Positions 5,882-7,927 of a DNA stretch of 7,927 nt are shown in pieces (position 1 is the first letter of the stretch; every line of letters starts with the position of its first letter). Under the pieces are notes generated by a model. The model was not told where the DNA came from and made no database searches. It saw nothing but the letters and a program-made list of their open reading frames with translations. The translations under genes and the position numbers were made by a program. Source of the DNA: an uncultured Eubacteriales bacterium (lineage in GTDB: Bacteria; Bacillota; Clostridia; TANB77; CAG-508); assembly GCA_902766085.1 (NCBI GenBank), contig CACXCH010000035.1:1-7927 (forward strand). The letters run 5' to 3'.

Positions 5882-7465
5882 TTATTGTTGCTTATACCAC
5901 TCATTAAAATTGTAATATGAGAAATATGCATTTGGTGTAAAGTTCCCACCCATATTTGCATTTAACAGTAATGTTATTTTATTTCTATATAATCCTACAT
6001 AGGGGCAATCAATTGATACTATTTTTTGTATATCATTAAAATTGTCTACATTGTTAATTACGTTTTGTATATCGGAATTGTTGTAATTTGCTATGTTGTT
6101 AGCACCGTAAAAATATGACAAATCAGGTTTAACGGAATTAACAATTCCCGCTAATGCCATTTGGTAGTTTTTGCTATTTAAGTTATTATAATATGTATCA
6201 CTTGAAACTTTAACAATGTTCACCAAAATGCCGATATCAGCAAGTTGAGATTTAATGTTTTCTGCCACAAGGCTTCTGTCACTATTGTTATCATTAATCA
6301 TTAATGAAATAATTAATTTGCGAACATGTCCATTGATTGTTTTTTGCCATTTTCCATTTACATACTGCCAATCATTTTGTTCCAAGGTTTGCTTTGCTTC
6401 ATTTGAATCATATTTCTCATCATATTGACTATCATACAAATATGAACCATAATCCAGTGGAGAATTTGAAACAATTTTATTGTTAGAAAATACAGATGAT
6501 ACAAGATTTTCCTTATTAATTGCCATAGAAATGCATTTACGAACTGATGCATCAGATAAAATATCATCATAGCAGTTAAATGCAATAAAATCAAAATATC
6601 TTCCAGCAATTTCTTTTTTATTGTAGCCCATTGTCCCAACATAATCGGTGTAATTAGATTTATATGTTGTAATAACATCTGTATTTCCTAATTTAAAACT
6701 ATTAAACGCCTCTCCAATTGCTGAATATCTATGTATCTCAATTGACTCTGTTTTAGGAGGATATTTCTTTATATTTCTCCATCTATCATTAGTTATTAAT
6801 AAAATAGAACTATCATCAATACTTGCAATTTTATACATACCTGTTCCAATCGGAATTTTACTAGATGTAGCAAAATCTTCATTATTGTAGTAAGTACTAG
6901 ATAATATTGGAAAATCAAGATCATATTCAAAATTATTAACTGCCGAATCCAAATTTAAAATTACAGTCTCTGAATCAGGAGTTTCAACACTTTGAATATG
7001 ACTTACATTGTTAGAGTATAAACTATCATTTTCCTTTATTTTGTTTATCGTAAATTCAACATCTTTTGAAAAAAAGTCTTTTCCATCCTGCCATTTAATT
7101 GAAGTGTCCAGTTTTATCTCATATCTCGTATCAGAAACTTTATTAATTTCTTTAGCCAAACAGTTTTCAGTATGATAATCAGATGTTATGTTTACAAGTG
7201 GTTCAAAAATTAACTTATCAATGTTGATAATCTCTTTATTTTTTGTAAGTATAGGGTTCATTGTATCATAGTCGGAAATTCCCATTTTGATATTTTTAGA
7301 AACACTTATGTCATCACTTGTTTGATTAACATCGGTAACAGTACCCTCTTTAGCAAGTTCTTTTTTGTTAGAACTATAGTACAAAATATAAACTGCTCCA
7401 AATATTAAAGCAATAACAACAATTATAAAAATATATTTAAAAATATTTCTGTTACTTGACTTCAT
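5882..7465 (-). CDS. Membrane-anchored family 5 solute-binding protein (peptide/nickel type)
   Basis: The protein resembles the DppA/OppA-like SBP_bac_5 family that captures oligopeptides or similar ligands outside the membrane for an ABC importer. From the ATG at 7465 it has 527 residues. Numbering from that Met, a single transmembrane helix spans about 8-30 and no lipobox cysteine follows, so it is tethered by the helix and not by lipid. Family signatures are WQDGKDFFSKDVEFTINKI (about 125-143), PIGTGMYKI (205-213), and the block FDFIAFNCYDDIL followed by VRKCISMAINKENLV (about 291-322). A TTG at 7483 in frame would add six residues, but GAAAGG seven bases before the ATG at 7465 favours the shorter form. 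It is flanked by a terminator upstream and the recA promoter downstream, has its own promoter, and no permease or ATPase gene is adjacent. The ligand cannot be inferred. Confidence 0.88.
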   Translation of the reverse strand: MKSSNRNIFKYIFIIVVIALIFGAVYILYYSSNKKELAKEGTVTDVNQTSDDISVSKNIKMGISDYDTMNPILTKNKEIINIDKLIFEPLVNITSDYHTENCLAKEINKVSDTRYEIKLDTSIKWQDGKDFFSKDVEFTINKIKENDSLYSNNVSHIQSVETPDSETVILNLDSAVNNFEYDLDFPILSSTYYNNEDFATSSKIPIGTGMYKIASIDDSSILLITNDRWRNIKKYPPKTESIEIHRYSAIGEAFNSFKLGNTDVITTYKSNYTDYVGTMGYNKKEIAGRYFDFIAFNCYDDILSDASVRKCISMAINKENLVSSVFSNNKIVSNSPLDYGSYLYDSQYDEKYDSNEAKQTLEQNDWQYVNGKWQKTINGHVRKLIISLMINDNNSDRSLVAENIKSQLADIGILVNIVKVSSDTYYNNLNSKNYQMALAGIVNSVKPDLSYFYGANNIANYNNSDIQNVINNVDNFNDIQKIVSIDCPYVGLYRNKITLLLNANMGGNFTPNAYFSYYNFNEWYKQQ

Positions 7466-7488
7466 CTTTTTACCTTTCAACAATCAAT

Positions 7489-7517
7489 ATCATATAATAA
7501 TAATAAAACTTTTTCAA
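7489..7517 (-). promoter_or_regulatory. Promoter of the solute-binding protein gene
   Basis: On the minus strand TTGAAA (7517-7512) and TATGAT (7494-7489) are separated by 17 bases, each one mismatch from the sigma-A consensus. The -10 box is about 24 bases before the chosen ATG. This supports a monocistronic gene. Confidence 0.72.
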
Positions 7518-7603
7518 GTAATTAATTAAATTTTATGTTCATTATGTTACTGGTTAATGGTTTGTAAATTTATAGTGCTGGAAAGCATAATAGTATAATC
7601 GCT

Positions 7604-7650
7604 AAAAAATGAGCATAATCATTTTGCAATATGCAAAATAAATTATGCCC
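7604..7650 (-). terminator. spoVS terminator
   Basis: On the minus strand a 9-bp outer stem (7650-7642 with 7619-7611, one G-T wobble) and an 8-bp inner stem (7639-7632 with 7628-7621) enclose a 3-base loop, with a 2:1 internal loop between them. It is followed by A and six Ts (complement of 7609-7604). It begins about 10 bases after the spoVS stop. Another GCATAAT copy lies at 7575-7581, just beyond it. Confidence 0.87.
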
Positions 7651-7659
7651 CACAATAAT

Positions 7660-7920
7660 TTATCTTGATTCAACTATCAGCTTTATTCCAGTTCTATCCT
7701 CTCCCTCGATTTGAACCTCTGCAAAAGCTGGAATACATACTAAATCAAATCCTGATGGTGCTACAAATCCTCTTGCTATTGCAATTGCCTTTACGGCTTG
7801 ATTTAATGCTCCTGCTCCTATAGCTTGCATCTCTGCTTTGTTTGCCTCTTTTACCATTCCAGCAATAGCTCCTGCTACTGAATTTGGATTAGACTTTGAT
7901 GAGATTTTTAAAACTTCCAT
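7660..7920 (-). CDS. spoVS: Stage V sporulation protein S
   Basis: At 86 residues this is the full usual length of SpoVS, a small Alba-like-fold protein thought to bind nucleic acid. In Bacillus subtilis it is a sigma-H-dependent protein that affects septation and spore coat and heat-resistance development. The start MEVLKISSKSNPNSVAGAIAG, the alanine-rich middle (AIGAGALNQAVKAIAIARGF at 33-52) and the end IKLIVESR are all highly conserved in the family. Only seven bases upstream of the ATG are inside the window, so the ribosome binding site and promoter cannot be judged. A strong terminator follows, which separates it from the solute-binding protein gene. SpoVS also occurs in some non-sporulating bacteria, so it is not proof of sporulation alone. 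Confidence 0.97.
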   Translation of the reverse strand: MEVLKISSKSNPNSVAGAIAGMVKEANKAEMQAIGAGALNQAVKAIAIARGFVAPSGFDLVCIPAFAEVQIEGEDRTGIKLIVESR

Positions 7921-7927
7921 TATTTCA

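Noticed and set aside
6358..6678. Minus-strand 106-codon open frame inside the solute-binding protein gene
   Set aside because: It is an alternate frame of a gene with clear family motifs; no independent start signal was seen.

Overview
The window comes from a very AT-rich Gram-positive genome with Shine-Dalgarno-led genes. It looks like an endospore-forming member of the Clostridia (Bacillota). The evidence is a canonical SpoVS, a YtfJ/GerW-family spore protein, a DacF-type carboxypeptidase, and a recA with a Gram-positive promoter and a LexA-like box. The species cannot be named from the sequence. No tRNA, rRNA, CRISPR array, transposase, prophage gene or riboswitch was recognised.

Layout: dacF (150-1391) is the only plus-strand gene. 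It converges on a minus-strand block across a short intergenic region holding a degenerate duplication of the dacF 3' end, a minus-strand terminator and a second long hairpin. Reading right to left on the minus strand, the order is spoVS (7920-7660), a strong hairpin terminator, a membrane-anchored family 5 solute-binding protein with its own promoter, a recA promoter and LexA-like box, recA, recX (3 nt after recA, TTG start), about 200 bp of repeat-rich DNA, scpA, a DUF2953-like membrane protein and ytfJ.

No convincing terminator lies between recA and the end of ytfJ. recA-recX-scpA-DUF2953-ytfJ could therefore be read at least partly as one transcript ending near 1467. This would link SOS recombination (RecA/RecX), chromosome compaction (ScpA) and sporulation functions (the DUF2953-like protein and YtfJ), but that is inference.

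Most genes are recognisable core genes and I found no clear new defence or mobile system. The points most worth a second look are: no scpB directly after scpA; the tandem ~38-39 bp repeats with tiny reading frames just upstream of scpA; the decayed duplication at the 3' end of dacF; the long near-perfect hairpin after ytfJ; and an orphan peptide-binding-type protein tethered by a transmembrane helix instead of a lipid.
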